Source: Proteus terrae
GTDB taxonomy: Bacteria; Pseudomonadota; Gammaproteobacteria; Enterobacterales; Enterobacteriaceae
DNA length: 64,000 nucleotides
Assembly: GCF_003144325.1 (NCBI RefSeq)
Contig: NZ_PENS01000007.1
Span: forward strand, 124,001 to 188,000
Direction: 5' to 3'
Position numbers and translations under genes: made by a program. Below, piece after piece: positions 43,421-55,213 of the stretch. Position 1 is the first letter of the stretch. Each line of letters begins with the position of its first letter. The notes under the pieces are model-generated. The model was not told where the DNA came from, searched no databases, and saw only the letters and a program-made list of their open reading frames with translations.

Positions 43421-43687
43421 ATGATTTCAAGGAAATCTGATTGGCATCCTGCCGATATTATTGCCGCACTTAGAAAACGAGGAACAACACTTGCTGCCAT
43501 CTCTCGCCAAGCAGGGTTAAGCTCTTCAACACTCGCTAATGCGCTGTCACGCCCTTGGCCTAAAGGAGAGAAAATCATTGCTGATTATCTTGGTGTAGCT
43601 CCTAGTGAAATTTGGCCTAGCCGTTATTTTCATCCTGAAACAGGAGAATTACTTGAACGAAAGATTCGTACCAAAACTAATAATTAA
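43421..43687 (+). CDS. sfsB: Ner-like transcriptional regulator SfsB (Nlp)
   Basis: An 88-residue protein close to E. coli SfsB and phage Mu/D108 Ner: DWHPADIIAALRKRGTTLAAISRQAGLSSSTLANALSRPWPKGEKIIADYLG, a helix-turn-helix. In E. coli sfsB stands between ispB and murA and affects mal gene expression. Here it is divergent from two Mu-type repressor-like genes, and murA does not follow. Confidence 0.9.
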   Translation: MISRKSDWHPADIIAALRKRGTTLAAISRQAGLSSSTLANALSRPWPKGEKIIADYLGVAPSEIWPSRYFHPETGELLERKIRTKTNN

Positions 43688-43713
43688 CTAATAATTACAG
43701 ATATTATAATTAA

Positions 43714-43750
43714 TAAAAAAAACCGCTGATATAGTATCAGCGGTTTTTAT
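43714..43750. terminator. Bidirectional terminator between sfsB and mdh
   Basis: AAAACCGCTGATA and TATCAGCGGTTTT form a perfect stem with A- and T-runs on either side, between convergent genes. Confidence 0.9.
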
Positions 43751-43789
43751 TTAAATTTGCATTATTTTTATAGAAAAAAAAGTATTTCT

Positions 43790-44728
43790 TTATTTATTAA
43801 TAAATTCTTCACCAAGAATTATATCTTTTTTCAATACATCTAACATGCCATTAAGAGATTGCTTTTCAAAATCACTTAATTTACCAATAGATAAATATTC
43901 CTCTACACCGTTTTTACCTAAAAGAATAGGTTGGGCAAAGAAACGGGCATATTCTCCGTCGCCTTCTGTATAGGTGCATTCAATAACATTTTTCTCGCCA
44001 TTTAGAGCGCGAATTAATGAAAGACCAAAACGAGCGGCAGCTTGGCCCATAGATAATGTTGCGGATCCACCACCTGCTTTTGCTTCAACAACCTCAGTAC
44101 CTGCGTTTTGAATGCGTTTAGTCAGTGCTGCAACTTCGTCATCAGTAAATGAAACGCCGTCAACTTGAGATAATAGAGGAAGAATAGTCACACCGGAGTG
44201 TCCACCAATCACAGGAACGTTAGTTTTTTGTGGATCTTTACCTTTTAGTTCAGCAACAAAGGTATTGGCGCGAATAATGTCGAGAGTGGTGATACCGAAA
44301 AGACGTTTTTTATCGTAAACGCCTGCTTTTTTAAGCACTTCTGCTGCGATAGCGACGGTTGTATTCACTGGGTTAGTAATGATACCGATAAGTGCTTTCG
44401 GACAATTTTGTGCAACCTTTTCAATTAAGTTACGCACGATACCTGCGTTAACATTGAAAAGATCTGAACGATCCATGCCTGGTTTACGAGCAACGCCCGC
44501 AGAAATCAGAACAACGTCAGCGCCTTTTAGCGCAGGAGAAGGATCTTCACCCGCAAAACCTTTTACAGTAACTTGAGTTGGGATATGACTTAAGTCAGCT
44601 GCGACACCCGGTGTGACGGGAGCGATATCATATAAAGAGAGTTCACTACCAGCTGGAAGCTGATTTTTAAGAAGAAGTGCCAGTGCCTGACCAATACCAC
44701 CTGCTGCACCGAGAACTGCTACTTTCAT
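43790..44728 (-). CDS. mdh: Malate dehydrogenase
   Basis: NAD-dependent TCA cycle enzyme, 312 residues from ATG 44728 (AAGGAG upstream), E. coli length. NAD-binding GAAGGIGQ (residues 7-14), substrate Arg loop [10 protein letters not shown] (~residue 81), and catalytic His in IGGHSG (~177). Divergent from argR as in E. coli. Confidence 0.98.
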   Translation of the reverse strand: MKVAVLGAAGGIGQALALLLKNQLPAGSELSLYDIAPVTPGVAADLSHIPTQVTVKGFAGEDPSPALKGADVVLISAGVARKPGMDRSDLFNVNAGIVRNLIEKVAQNCPKALIGIITNPVNTTVAIAAEVLKKAGVYDKKRLFGITTLDIIRANTFVAELKGKDPQKTNVPVIGGHSGVTILPLLSQVDGVSFTDDEVAALTKRIQNAGTEVVEAKAGGGSATLSMGQAAARFGLSLIRALNGEKNVIECTYTEGDGEYARFFAQPILLGKNGVEEYLSIGKLSDFEKQSLNGMLDVLKKDIILGEEFINK

Positions 44729-45647
<919 letters not shown>

Positions 45648-45666
45648 TTAGCCTTTCTACAGCTTC

Positions 45667-45706
45667 AAAAAATAAGCCACTGAAAATTCAGTGGCTTATT
45701 TATTTT
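45667..45706. terminator. Bidirectional terminator between argR and mpl
   Basis: AATAAGCCACTGAA and TTCAGTGGCTTATT form a 14-pair stem with flanking A and T runs. Confidence 0.9.
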
Positions 45707-47085
45707 TAATACTGACTATCAGAATCTTTAGGCTGTGCTAATTTTGCGAGCAGTTTTCCATGAATACCCCCAAAACCACCATTGCTCATAATCAAAATAT
45801 GATCGCCCGCTTGAGCTTCTTTCGCAATCATATCGACTAATGTATCCAGATCTGTACTCCAGCGAGCAGGTTGCACACAATGCTCTGCGATATCACTCAC
45901 TAACCATTGAATATTAGGTGGCTGGAATAAAAAGACTTCATCAGCACGGCCTAATGCAGGTGCGATATCATCCTTGCTAATTCCCATTTTCATGGTATTT
46001 GAACGAGGCTCTAGCACTGCAATAATACGAGCTGTTCCACCGACTTTACTGCGTAACGCTTCAAGCGTTGCCAAAATCGCTGTGGGATGATGTGCAAAGT
46101 CATCATAAACACTGACTTGATTAACTTCACCACGTAACTCTAAGCGACGACGCGCATTAATAAATTTATCTAATGATTTACAAGCATCCGCAGGTAAAAC
46201 ACCAACGTGGTGCGCTGCAACAATCGCCATTAAGCCATTTTGCATGTTGTGTTCACCAGAAAGTCCCCAACACACCTCTCCGACTCGCTCACCTTTGTGG
46301 AATACCTCAAAATGGCTACTGTCATTACTGAGTTTTTTAGCTTGCCAATCTCCAGTTTCACCTGTGAATTCTTGTTCACTCCAACATCCCATTCCAATGG
46401 TCTGTTTTAAATTCATATCATTATCAGGCATGATGATTTTTCCAGTACCTGGGACAATACGAACTAAATGATGGAATTGTTTTTGAATTGCCGCCAAATC
46501 ATCAAAAATATCAGCGTGATCAAATTCAAGATTATTTAAAATCAATGTGCGTGGAGCGTAATGAACAAATTTAGAGCGCTTATCAAAGAAAGCACTGTCA
46601 TATTCATCTGCTTCAATCACAAAGAAGGGGCTTTCACCTAACTGTGCAGATACTTGGAAATTACCTGGTACACCGCCGATTAAAAATCCCGGTTTATAAC
46701 CACAGTCTTCTAAAACCCAAGCTAGCATACCCGCTGTTGTTGTCTTGCCATGTGTTCCAGCAACGGCTAACACCCAACGTTCAGGCAAAATATAATCATG
46801 TAGCCACTGAGGGCCAGAGGTATAAGGCAAACCTTTTTCAAGTACAGCTTCAACACAAGGATTTCCTCGTGTCATCGCATTACCAATAATCACCATGTCA
46901 GGGGCAGGTTCTAATTGTTTTGGGTCATATCCCTCAATCAGTTCAATTCCCTGATTTTCTAATAAAGTACTCATGGGTGGATAGACATTAGCGTCTGAGC
47001 CTGTGACTTTATGTCCCTTTGCTCTAGCGAGAATGGCAAGACTTCCCATAAAGGTGCCACAAATACCAAGAATATGAATGTGCAT
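45706..47085 (-). CDS. mpl: UDP-MurNAc:L-alanyl-γ-D-glutamyl-meso-diaminopimelate ligase
   Basis: Peptidoglycan recycling ligase that rejoins murein tripeptide to UDP-MurNAc. 459 residues (E. coli 457). Mur ligase motifs: ATP loop [25 protein letters not shown], and the C-terminal [10 protein letters not shown]. Divergent from fbp, as in E. coli. Confidence 0.97.
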   Translation of the reverse strand: MHIHILGICGTFMGSLAILARAKGHKVTGSDANVYPPMSTLLENQGIELIEGYDPKQLEPAPDMVIIGNAMTRGNPCVEAVLEKGLPYTSGPQWLHDYILPERWVLAVAGTHGKTTTAGMLAWVLEDCGYKPGFLIGGVPGNFQVSAQLGESPFFVIEADEYDSAFFDKRSKFVHYAPRTLILNNLEFDHADIFDDLAAIQKQFHHLVRIVPGTGKIIMPDNDMNLKQTIGMGCWSEQEFTGETGDWQAKKLSNDSSHFEVFHKGERVGEVCWGLSGEHNMQNGLMAIVAAHHVGVLPADACKSLDKFINARRRLELRGEVNQVSVYDDFAHHPTAILATLEALRSKVGGTARIIAVLEPRSNTMKMGISKDDIAPALGRADEVFLFQPPNIQWLVSDIAEHCVQPARWSTDLDTLVDMIAKEAQAGDHILIMSNGGFGGIHGKLLAKLAQPKDSDSQY

Positions 47086-47250
47086 GAATTTCTGTCCAAT
47101 AGCATGAAGTTGGTCACTATTCTAACGATCAAAAAGCAGATAAGAAACGGATTAACCTTTGAATCATCCGATTCTTTGGCTAAACTTGCCACCACCAAGG
47201 AGATTTTCTCTCCTTTTTTACTTTACCCACTCACATTCAGGACCTGCGTC

Positions 47251-48258
47251 ATGAAAACATTAGGCGAATTTATCGTCGAGAAACAACAAGATTTTCCCCA
47301 TGCAACTGGTGAACTTACTGCATTGCTTTCAGCAATTAAGCTTGGGGCTAAAATTATCCACCGTGATATTAACAAAGCTGGGTTAGTCGATATTCTTGGT
47401 ACTAACGGTGTTTCTAATGTTCAAGGTGAAGCCCAGATGAAACTGGATCTTTACGCGAATGAGAAACTAAAAGCTGCATTAAAAGCGCGTGGTGAAGTTG
47501 CGGGTATCGGATCAGAAGAAGAAGATGATATTGTTATCTTTGAAGGTGATCGTGCTGAAAATGCTAAGTATGTTGTACTAATGGATCCTTTAGACGGTTC
47601 GTCGAATATTGATGTAAACGTTTCCGTCGGAACAATTTTCTCTATTTACCACCGTATTACACCAATTGGTCAATCTGTCACTTTAGATGACTTCTTACAA
47701 CCAGGTCATCGTCAAGTAGCAGCAGGCTATGTTGTTTATGGCTCATCAACCATGTTAGTTTATACAACAGGTTGTGGTGTTCATGCCTTTACTTACGATC
47801 CATCTTTAGGTGTATTCTGTTTATCTCATGAAAGCGTACATTTTCCACCAACAGGAAATATGTACTCAATCAATGAAGGTAACTACATCAAATTCCCATT
47901 AGGCGTAAAAAAATATATTAAGTATTGCCAAGAACAAGACGCAGCAACAAATCGCCCTTATACCACACGCTATATTGGTTCTTTAGTTGCTGATTTTCAC
48001 CGCAACTTACTGAAGGGGGGGATTTATATTTATCCAAGTACTGCAAGTCACCCTACTGGTAAATTACGTTTACTCTATGAATGCAATCCAATGGCGTTCT
48101 TAGCCGAACAAGCTGGCGGTAAAGCAAGTAACGGTAAAGAGCGTATTCTAGATATCGAACCAACAGAACTTCACCAACGTATGCCTTTCTTCGTAGGCAC
48201 TAAATCGATGGTTGAACAAGCTGAAAGCTTTATGGCGCAATATCCAGACGAAGAATAA
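47251..48258 (+). CDS. fbp: Fructose-1,6-bisphosphatase class 1
   Basis: Gluconeogenic FBPase, 335 residues (E. coli 332). I set the start at ATG 47251 ([14 protein letters not shown]); the open frame extends upstream to 47011 over the mpl end but shows no family similarity. Metal and substrate motifs [10 protein letters not shown] and GGIYIYPST are present. Confidence 0.96.
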   Translation: MKTLGEFIVEKQQDFPHATGELTALLSAIKLGAKIIHRDINKAGLVDILGTNGVSNVQGEAQMKLDLYANEKLKAALKARGEVAGIGSEEEDDIVIFEGDRAENAKYVVLMDPLDGSSNIDVNVSVGTIFSIYHRITPIGQSVTLDDFLQPGHRQVAAGYVVYGSSTMLVYTTGCGVHAFTYDPSLGVFCLSHESVHFPPTGNMYSINEGNYIKFPLGVKKYIKYCQEQDAATNRPYTTRYIGSLVADFHRNLLKGGIYIYPSTASHPTGKLRLLYECNPMAFLAEQAGGKASNGKERILDIEPTELHQRMPFFVGTKSMVEQAESFMAQYPDEE

Positions 48259-48284
48259 TCCATTCGTTTGGCACTAACATAGAT

Positions 48285-48313
48285 AAACCGGACTTCTTAT
48301 TCGTCCGGTTTTT
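48285..48313 (+). terminator. fbp terminator
   Basis: AACCGGAC-TTCTTATTC-GTCCGGTT, followed by a T run on the plus strand. Confidence 0.88.
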
Positions 48314-48457
48314 TCATCTTTGAAAATAGTGCTTCCTTTTATTTACTGCTTATTTTTACGTCAGAACTCAACATGTTCGGCAAAAAACGGGTATTGTTAA
48401 AAACTTTTCGCTATACTACAGGCCACGTAAAATTAATTTTTTTATAGGAAATTTTTT

Positions 48458-48985
48458 ATGAGCCTGAATCATGTTCCTGCTGGTAAAGAACTACCAGAAG
48501 ATATCTATGTTGTTATTGAAATCCCAGCAAATGCTGATCCTATCAAATACGAAGTTGATAAAGAAAGTGGCGCACTGTTTGTTGACCGTTTTATGTCAAC
48601 TGCAATGTTCTACCCATGCAACTACGGTTACATCAACAACACGTTATCTTTAGATGGTGACCCAGTAGACGTTCTGGTTCCAACTCCATATCCATTACAA
48701 CCAGGTTCAGTTATCCGTTGCCGCCCTGTTGGCGTACTGAAAATGACTGACGAATCAGGTGAAGATGCGAAACTAGTTGCAGTACCACACACTAAACTGA
48801 GCAAAGAATACGATCACATTAAAGATGTGAACGATCTGCCAGAACTGTTAAAAGCACAGATCAAACATTTCTTTGAACACTACAAAGATTTAGAAGCTGG
48901 CAAATGGGTTAAAGTTGACGGTTGGGAAGGCGTAGAAGCCGCTAAAGCTGAAATTCTGTCTTCTTTCGAACGCGCTAAAAAATAA
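48458..48985 (+). CDS. ppa: Inorganic pyrophosphatase
   Basis: Family I Mg-dependent pyrophosphatase, 175 residues (E. coli 176). Catalytic metal motif DGDPVDVLV is at about residues 66-74. ATG preceded by TAGGAAA. Monocistronic: a hairpin at 49010-49050 follows. Confidence 0.98.
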   Translation: MSLNHVPAGKELPEDIYVVIEIPANADPIKYEVDKESGALFVDRFMSTAMFYPCNYGYINNTLSLDGDPVDVLVPTPYPLQPGSVIRCRPVGVLKMTDESGEDAKLVAVPHTKLSKEYDHIKDVNDLPELLKAQIKHFFEHYKDLEAGKWVKVDGWEGVEAAKAEILSSFERAKK

Positions 48986-49315
48986 TCCTTTAGTAAATCA
49001 AGATATTACAAGGCAAATAACACCCTAGTATTAGGTTTATTTGCCTTTTATTTCTTCATCTTTTAGCTCCCTATTTTCAGTTAAAAAGTGTGCCTTTAAA
49101 TTTAATAAATTAAAATCCACTTTCTTCCCTACTTGTTCTCACATCTTATGTTCTCTTTTGTTCATCATAGATAAATTACCCTCTTTAAATCACAAATATT
49201 AACTTTCGCATACTTTCAAAAACACCTTCGATTGGTTTCATGTGATCAATTCAAAAGAAATTGAAGATTTTTTAATCTATGTTACTACCATATCTAATAA
49301 ATAAGAGAGGTTAAA
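48986..49315. other. ppa-sulfatase intergenic region
   Basis: A 330-base gap, strongly AT-rich. It holds the ppa terminator and, near its right end, presumably the sulfatase promoter. No clear operator was recognised. Confidence 0.5.
49010..49050 (+). terminator. ppa terminator
   Basis: AAGGCAAATAA and TTATTTGCCTT form an 11-pair stem, with TTTTATTTC after it. Confidence 0.82.
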
Positions 49316-50944
49316 ATGTCTATAACACGTCGAGATTTGTTAAAGGGTGCTGCCGTGGGTGCGACAGGATTATCACTGGTTTCACCACTGTCTGCATTAT
49401 CCTCATCAACAAAAGAGTATATAACCCCATTAAATACACCTAAAAACCCTAAGAATATTTTAATTATTACCGCAGACCAATTAGCAAAGCGAGGTATCTC
49501 TGCTTATGGCAACAAAGAGGTAAAAACTCCCGTTATCGACTCGATTTTAAATACGGGAACAAGTTTCCATAATGCGTATTGTGCTTATCCCTTATGTGCT
49601 CCTTCAAGGGCTTGTTTTTGGACTGGAAAATTACCACACCAGACAGGCATTATTTCCAATGACAGTCCAAACATACCAGAAACAATGTCCACATTAGGAA
49701 CGTTGTTTTCACAAGTGGGATATGAGTGTAAACATTTTGGAAAACAGCATGATTATGGCTCATTAGAAGGATTTGATTGTGCACCTCAAATAGAAAAAGA
49801 ATTTAATGCTCACCCCGCCTTTCCTGTTGATTATGATACGAAAGAAGATGTGTATTGTTTAGAAGAAAGCCTGAAATATATCAATTCACTCCCCAAAAGA
49901 GAGGAAAAAAAGCCATTTTTATTAGCCGTTGAATTTAATAATCCACACAATATAAATGGATGGACAGGAAATTTTGCGGGTGAGCATGGTGACATCGAAA
50001 ATATCGGACAATTGCCACCTTTACTTGATAACTTTGACACTGCCGATGACCTTAAAAATAGACCTAAAGCTATTCAATACGCTTGCTGTACACATAACAG
50101 AGTTATGCAATCAGGGAAATGGAATGAGAGAAATTTCCAGCAATATCTCAAAGCCTATTACTATTTTACTGAATTGGTAGATAGTTATATAGGACAAGTT
50201 ATCAATGCATTAAAAGAGAGTGGGTATTGGGAAGATACGCTTATTGTCTTCTTCTCTGACCATGGTGATGCAATGGGAGCACATCGATTAGTCGCTAAAA
50301 TGAATTGGTTTTATGAAGAATCGACAAATGTGCCTTTTGCATTTTCAGGCCCGGGTATTCAATCTGGCGCTTTAAAACATGAATTAACATCCCTTTGTGA
50401 TTTATTACCCACTCTCTGTGATTATATCGGAATTGATTACCCTAAAAATATTTATGGTCGCTCTCTGTACCCATTATTAACCGGAAAGACAGTGAAAGAA
50501 TGGAGAAATAGTGTCATTTGTCACTGGAATACTGACCGAAATGTCGATGTCCAACCAGCTAGAATGTTAAGAACAGAAAACTTTAAATATATTATTTACA
50601 AAGAAGATGAAGAAGAAGAACTCTACGATATGGTTAATGATCGAGGTGAAACCCAAAACCTCAGTCACCATCCTGATTATCAACAAATAAAAAAAGAATT
50701 ACGGATCAAATTAGACAATGAAATCCGAAATAATTCAGATCCTTTTTATATTCAAGAAGTAATTATTAATAAAAAATGGCGTAGCCATGAAGTGGGATAT
50801 CAACACCATACAGGTGAAACAAGTATTCAAGTTTATCAGAAAAAAATTAGACCATTATTGGCTGAAAATGAAATAGATAAAGCGAGACGAATGCGACTTA
50901 ATTTATATAAAGAAGCACGCCTCTCTTATATCTGTGAAAAATAA
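49316..50944 (+). CDS. Tat-exported sulfatase (Cys-type)
   Basis: A 542-residue alkaline-phosphatase-fold sulfatase. The N-terminus has a twin-Arg signal (TRRDLLKG, Arg5-Arg6) and an Ala-rich h-region, so it is probably exported folded. The active-site motif is C94-APSR followed by TG; Cys94 would be converted to formylglycine. Metal residues appear in ITADQ (~53) and FSDHGD (~310). A heparan, choline or aryl sulfate substrate cannot be told apart. No formylglycine-generating gene (anSME) is next to it. Confidence 0.9.
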   Translation: MSITRRDLLKGAAVGATGLSLVSPLSALSSSTKEYITPLNTPKNPKNILIITADQLAKRGISAYGNKEVKTPVIDSILNTGTSFHNAYCAYPLCAPSRACFWTGKLPHQTGIISNDSPNIPETMSTLGTLFSQVGYECKHFGKQHDYGSLEGFDCAPQIEKEFNAHPAFPVDYDTKEDVYCLEESLKYINSLPKREEKKPFLLAVEFNNPHNINGWTGNFAGEHGDIENIGQLPPLLDNFDTADDLKNRPKAIQYACCTHNRVMQSGKWNERNFQQYLKAYYYFTELVDSYIGQVINALKESGYWEDTLIVFFSDHGDAMGAHRLVAKMNWFYEESTNVPFAFSGPGIQSGALKHELTSLCDLLPTLCDYIGIDYPKNIYGRSLYPLLTGKTVKEWRNSVICHWNTDRNVDVQPARMLRTENFKYIIYKEDEEEELYDMVNDRGETQNLSHHPDYQQIKKELRIKLDNEIRNNSDPFYIQEVIINKKWRSHEVGYQHHTGETSIQVYQKKIRPLLAENEIDKARRMRLNLYKEARLSYICEK

Positions 50945-50966
50945 ACATTTAGTTATTTCTCATATA

Positions 50967-50998
50967 AAAACGGCTCGATATCACTATCAAGCCGTTTT
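50967..50998. terminator. Terminator between sulfatase and ytfP
   Basis: AAAACGGCT-C-GATA and TATC-A-AGCCGTTTT form a strong stem with one internal mismatch, between convergent genes. Confidence 0.85.
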
Positions 50999-51032
50999 CA
51001 GACACCTTTCAGTAAGAGGTAAATTTAACCGA

Positions 51033-51380
51033 TTACTCTTCTTCGTGACGTTTTAGCCAGTCACCGCATTTTATTTCACGTAAACCATCAACAGGCTTTT
51101 GATAAAGATAGATCCAAGCACTACCATAAGGCGTTGAAATCAGTTGGCGCTTGTAATCCTGATCGTTCTTTTTCAATTCATCGAGCTCTGTCAAGATAGA
51201 AGGCGTTATTCGATAGACTTCGCACTCTATCTCCCCTTCACCTTCAATAACTGCAGGATAAAACCCTAAATCATAGAGTTTATATCCCACTAACTTATGC
51301 TCACCTAAAAGCTGTGCATAGGTCATCCAGTGATGGTTACCTTGGTTTTGCCGTAAACTACCATAAACAATAATTCGCAT
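51033..51380 (-). CDS. ytfP: γ-glutamylcyclotransferase-like protein YtfP
   Basis: A 115-residue GGCT-fold protein (E. coli YtfP 113). Substrate loop VYGSLR at residues 5-10 and the likely catalytic Glu in LTELDELK are present; also TPYGSAWIYLYQ. The biochemical activity of YtfP is not settled. It begins 5 bases after tamB, in the tamA-tamB-ytfP operon. Confidence 0.94.
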   Translation of the reverse strand: MRIIVYGSLRQNQGNHHWMTYAQLLGEHKLVGYKLYDLGFYPAVIEGEGEIECEVYRITPSILTELDELKKNDQDYKRQLISTPYGSAWIYLYQKPVDGLREIKCGDWLKRHEEE

Positions 51381-51385
51381 ATAAT

Positions 51386-54300
51386 TTAAAACTCAAATTG
51401 ATAAAGCAGATCTATTGCCTGATTCATACCAGACACTGCTTGTAAATACAACCTGGGCATCAAGCGATAACGTAAAGTTAACGTCGCTAGCGAATCAAAT
51501 ATACCCACTCCATACTTCACTTGTAGATCGTTTGTGATCTTACCGCTGACCACAACTTGTGAGTTATCCCCTACACCTTGTGTATCAAGCGCTAAATCAG
51601 AAACACCAAAGGTTTCACCAATACGTCCTACAAGCTGACCACTTTGACCAACACCTAATCCTATCAGCATTGCCGTCATTTGTGATGAATCCGCATCACC
51701 ACTTTTATCTAACCCTTCACCTCTTAGCAAGTAGGATAACGCTTCTTGCTGTGTAAAAGCGGGTTCAGAGAAAATTTCAACTTTAGGTTTATCTGCAAGC
51801 CCTGTCACCCGAACACCAGCAATCACATTATTTGCCGTATTTTCAGGATTACGAATAGCTTCAATATTTAAGTAAGGTTGATCAACTGGCCCTGAGAACA
51901 AGATTTGTCCCTTACGAACTTGCAGATCTTGCCCATAAGCTTTGAATTCGCCTTTTGGAATATCTATCTGACCGTTTAAACCTAGTCCTTGTTTACTCTG
52001 ATTGACTTTAAGCGCTCCCGTCAATCTAGCTTTAAGCCCAAATGCGTCCAGTGTCACATCATCGCCAATATTAATGGCTAAATTACTTTGAATTGGAATC
52101 GATGTCTCTTTTGGTACAATCGGCTGCAAGTTTTTATCCAGCATCACTTCATCAGAAGAAGCGGATACTGCTGACTCTGGTAAGTCTTGAACAACGATAC
52201 GTGCCCAAGGAATATCAATACGTCCATCTAGTTTTAGTAAATCAGGGCGAGCCTCAAACACTAAATCAGGATTAACATCAATACGTACCATCGGAGGTAA
52301 TGCAACACGTAGCTTATTGCCATTTGCAGCTACTACTGCGTGCCATGCATCTAATTTACGCCAATCGGCATTACCAGTAAGATTTAAGTAACCTTCAGGG
52401 GTTTCGATTCGACCGCTTAAATCAGACGTCGCACCATTAAATTGAACATCAACATTCCCTTTCGTAATATCAAACGGGATCCAGTGCCCAACCACTTTTA
52501 ATTGATTGATACCAAATTGACCAAATAGCAGTGGTGATTGAGCATTTCCGCCTAAACGTAATTGCGCACCAACACGACCTTCAGCTATTTCACCTTTACC
52601 TAAGAACGGTTTGATTAAATCTAATGTCAGATTATCAATATCCACCGTACCTGATAGCTGGCGCTTTTTCTCGAGATCTGCAACATGCACATTCCCTTTA
52701 ATATCACCATTGCCTGCAATACTAATCAGCCATTGTAATGTTGCTTTGCCGTTGTTAACGCCTGCGTTTAAGGAGATAGCATCAAAATCAATAGGTAAAA
52801 CAGTGCCTTCAATATTTTGTTTTACTGCAACACCTTGCCCTTTTAGATTTACCGATGCTTTCGGTAATCCACCTTTTGAGTTCCATGTTGCGGTGGCATC
52901 ACCAGTAAATACACCTCGGACAGAAGTCTCTGGTGGTAAGAAAGGTTTGATCATAGCAAGATCAAAACGCGTCAATGTAATTGCCGCAGATCCGCTTTCA
53001 CCCACAGTTATCGCTTTAGGAACACAAACTTGTGCATTTGGGTTTACCCAACAGTGAGAGCCAATGGTGACTTCTTGCTTTTCTACCAACAAATTCAACG
53101 CCATGGCTTTATTTAAACGCCATTCACCCACTGGAGTATCAAATGCCGTATTATTTAGCGTTCCTTTCCATTGCTGTTTTTCTTTATCGAATGAACCCGC
53201 TAATGTCAGCCCACCAGAAACTGGCTCACCATCCATTTTTAGTGTCAGTTTATGCTGTTTTTCTGTACCAGCAGCATCCAACGTTAAATTGCGAATAACT
53301 AAATCGGCTTGTTTTAACTGACGAGCAGTAATAGCGAGTTTACCACCAATTTCTTTATCCGCTTGAACATCACCTTTGATGGTGATGGATTCGACACCGA
53401 CTTGATCTTGCCATTTAATGCCGTGAGCGTTGATATCAGCAATAATCTTAGGTGTATTAATATCACCCCGAACATTAACTTTGCCTTTAATAACACCCGC
53501 TAATCCAGGTACTAAACCATTTAATCCTGGAGCGTTGATATTGGCATCTAATGCCCATTTATCACCTAAATGCCCTTCAATATCGAGGTTATTTTTACCC
53601 AAGATCAGTTTTAACTGGGGAATATTCCATTGGCCAGAATCATTACCATAAGCATTACCTCTCGCTTTGATAAGATTGTTTTTGATATTGCCATCTAAGG
53701 TAATTTCAGGCACACGTAATTGCCAACTTCCACCATACAGGCTACCTGTTGTGGCAATGCGTCCATCTAATTTCGCTGGCATATCAGGGTACTGTTTTGC
53801 CGTATTAATTCCTGAAATAGAGAGCAATGCATTCCAGCTAATTGCCTTACTCCAATCAGCAACACCCGTAATATCAGCATGACCTTGCAAGGCAGCTAAA
53901 CGTAAACGTGTCAGCTCTATTTTCTCTTCATTTCCTTTTGCATCCAGCATTAATTTGGCGGGCGGGATCTCCTGACCTTCAATATCAGAACGTAATGAGA
54001 GATCATAGTTATCTGTCTGACCATTTAAGCGTAATCGAGTATCGTTAAGTTGATACTGTATATCGCCTGTTAATGGCCAACGAACTTTTTGGCTTTCAAG
54101 AGTCAGTTTTAAAGGAAGGTGTGGTTTTGCCAGTTCAGCTTGAGCATCCAAAGTTGCTGTAACTGTTCCTGTTAAAGAAAGTGCTAATTTAAGCTCTTCC
54201 AGTAATGCTCCTTGTAAAGAAAGCGTCGCTTTTTGATCTTTAAAATCTTCAAGCCCTGCGACATCACGGACAGTCGCATTCACATCTAAATTAACAGGCC

Positions 54301-55213
54301 ACTGTTTATCTAGGGTAATTCCCCCATTTAAACTCACTTCACCTTCTGGTGCATCAATATTTAATTTAGTGAGATTAACCTGCTTACCTTGAGTCTTTGC
54401 TACAAACAATAATTGGTTAATCGTAACAGGTGTATCACCACTAACCTGTAATTGCTTACCTTCAATTCCTTCAATATTAATATCAACGGGAATAATAATT
54501 TCAGGTAATTCGGCTAATAATGGTTTAGCAAAAATCGCTTTAATTGTCTCGGCTAACGCCTGTTCTTTTTCTTCTTGTGTTGTGGGCTCAGTTTGAGGTT
54601 TTGCAGTTGCGATTTCTTTTACATCTTGAGCCGTTGCTTCAACACTCCCTTCTTCTGGTGTCTTTGGTAATGCCACCAGCAAATCATTAATAAGTGTTGG
54701 ATTTAATGTAACTTGGCGACCTTCCCACTGCGCACCAGTTTTAAATTCGCCTAACGAGATTGCCATATCGTCAATCTTCACATGCGTATTTTCTAATGAG
54801 AGTGAATTTAAATAGATAGGTAATGGCGCATTAAGCTCTGTTAGAGGCTCTGATGGAGGTGTTTCTTCAGAAGGAGGGAAAGCGCTAGTATCAACATTAA
54901 CAACAACATCTCGTGTGCCTAATGTATCGACACAAACTTGTTTATCCGTCAAGCACGCTAAACGTAATCCTAATGATAATTCACCCACGTTCACGTCAAC
55001 TCCAGGCATTTGATATTCAACACCCGTTAAACGCAGGTCTTGCCAGCCACCACTAACATCTTTGATAACTAAGCCAGGAACCCAACGAGCTGCGCTATTA
55101 ATAGCAAAATGCAATCCCGATTGTGTTCCCAAAATCCAAGCGACAGCACCGAATGTAAGCAAAATAATGATAAGGAGTGTTAGCGCAATCCATTTCAACC
55201 ACTTTTTTATCAT
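51386..55213 (-). CDS. tamB: Translocation and assembly module subunit TamB
   Basis: A 1275-residue inner-membrane-anchored protein spanning the periplasm (E. coli 1259). One N-terminal transmembrane helix (residues ~8-30), long repeated β-strand groove (AsmA-like), and the C-terminal DUF490 domain (~950-1275) ending in a β-signal with terminal Phe (YQFEF). It works with TamA in outer membrane protein insertion and lipid transport. Its ATG overlaps the tamA stop by 4 bases. Confidence 0.97.
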   Translation of the reverse strand: MIKKWLKWIALTLLIIILLTFGAVAWILGTQSGLHFAINSAARWVPGLVIKDVSGGWQDLRLTGVEYQMPGVDVNVGELSLGLRLACLTDKQVCVDTLGTRDVVVNVDTSAFPPSEETPPSEPLTELNAPLPIYLNSLSLENTHVKIDDMAISLGEFKTGAQWEGRQVTLNPTLINDLLVALPKTPEEGSVEATAQDVKEIATAKPQTEPTTQEEKEQALAETIKAIFAKPLLAELPEIIIPVDINIEGIEGKQLQVSGDTPVTINQLLFVAKTQGKQVNLTKLNIDAPEGEVSLNGGITLDKQWPVNLDVNATVRDVAGLEDFKDQKATLSLQGALLEELKLALSLTGTVTATLDAQAELAKPHLPLKLTLESQKVRWPLTGDIQYQLNDTRLRLNGQTDNYDLSLRSDIEGQEIPPAKLMLDAKGNEEKIELTRLRLAALQGHADITGVADWSKAISWNALLSISGINTAKQYPDMPAKLDGRIATTGSLYGGSWQLRVPEITLDGNIKNNLIKARGNAYGNDSGQWNIPQLKLILGKNNLDIEGHLGDKWALDANINAPGLNGLVPGLAGVIKGKVNVRGDINTPKIIADINAHGIKWQDQVGVESITIKGDVQADKEIGGKLAITARQLKQADLVIRNLTLDAAGTEKQHKLTLKMDGEPVSGGLTLAGSFDKEKQQWKGTLNNTAFDTPVGEWRLNKAMALNLLVEKQEVTIGSHCWVNPNAQVCVPKAITVGESGSAAITLTRFDLAMIKPFLPPETSVRGVFTGDATATWNSKGGLPKASVNLKGQGVAVKQNIEGTVLPIDFDAISLNAGVNNGKATLQWLISIAGNGDIKGNVHVADLEKKRQLSGTVDIDNLTLDLIKPFLGKGEIAEGRVGAQLRLGGNAQSPLLFGQFGINQLKVVGHWIPFDITKGNVDVQFNGATSDLSGRIETPEGYLNLTGNADWRKLDAWHAVVAANGNKLRVALPPMVRIDVNPDLVFEARPDLLKLDGRIDIPWARIVVQDLPESAVSASSDEVMLDKNLQPIVPKETSIPIQSNLAINIGDDVTLDAFGLKARLTGALKVNQSKQGLGLNGQIDIPKGEFKAYGQDLQVRKGQILFSGPVDQPYLNIEAIRNPENTANNVIAGVRVTGLADKPKVEIFSEPAFTQQEALSYLLRGEGLDKSGDADSSQMTAMLIGLGVGQSGQLVGRIGETFGVSDLALDTQGVGDNSQVVVSGKITNDLQVKYGVGIFDSLATLTLRYRLMPRLYLQAVSGMNQAIDLLYQFEF

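Noticed and set aside
42385-43687. Active Mu-like prophage or transposon
   Set aside because: Only DNA-binding proteins are present. There is no transposase core, MuB-type ATPase, structural gene or visible end repeats, and housekeeping genes flank directly.
47011-47250. N-terminal extension of fbp by 80 codons
   Set aside because: It overlaps the 5' end of the divergent mpl gene, and the family N-terminus begins at the ATG at 47251.
51559-53882. Several plus-strand frames within tamB
   Set aside because: They lie opposite a well-supported 1275-residue gene and lack ribosome-binding sites.
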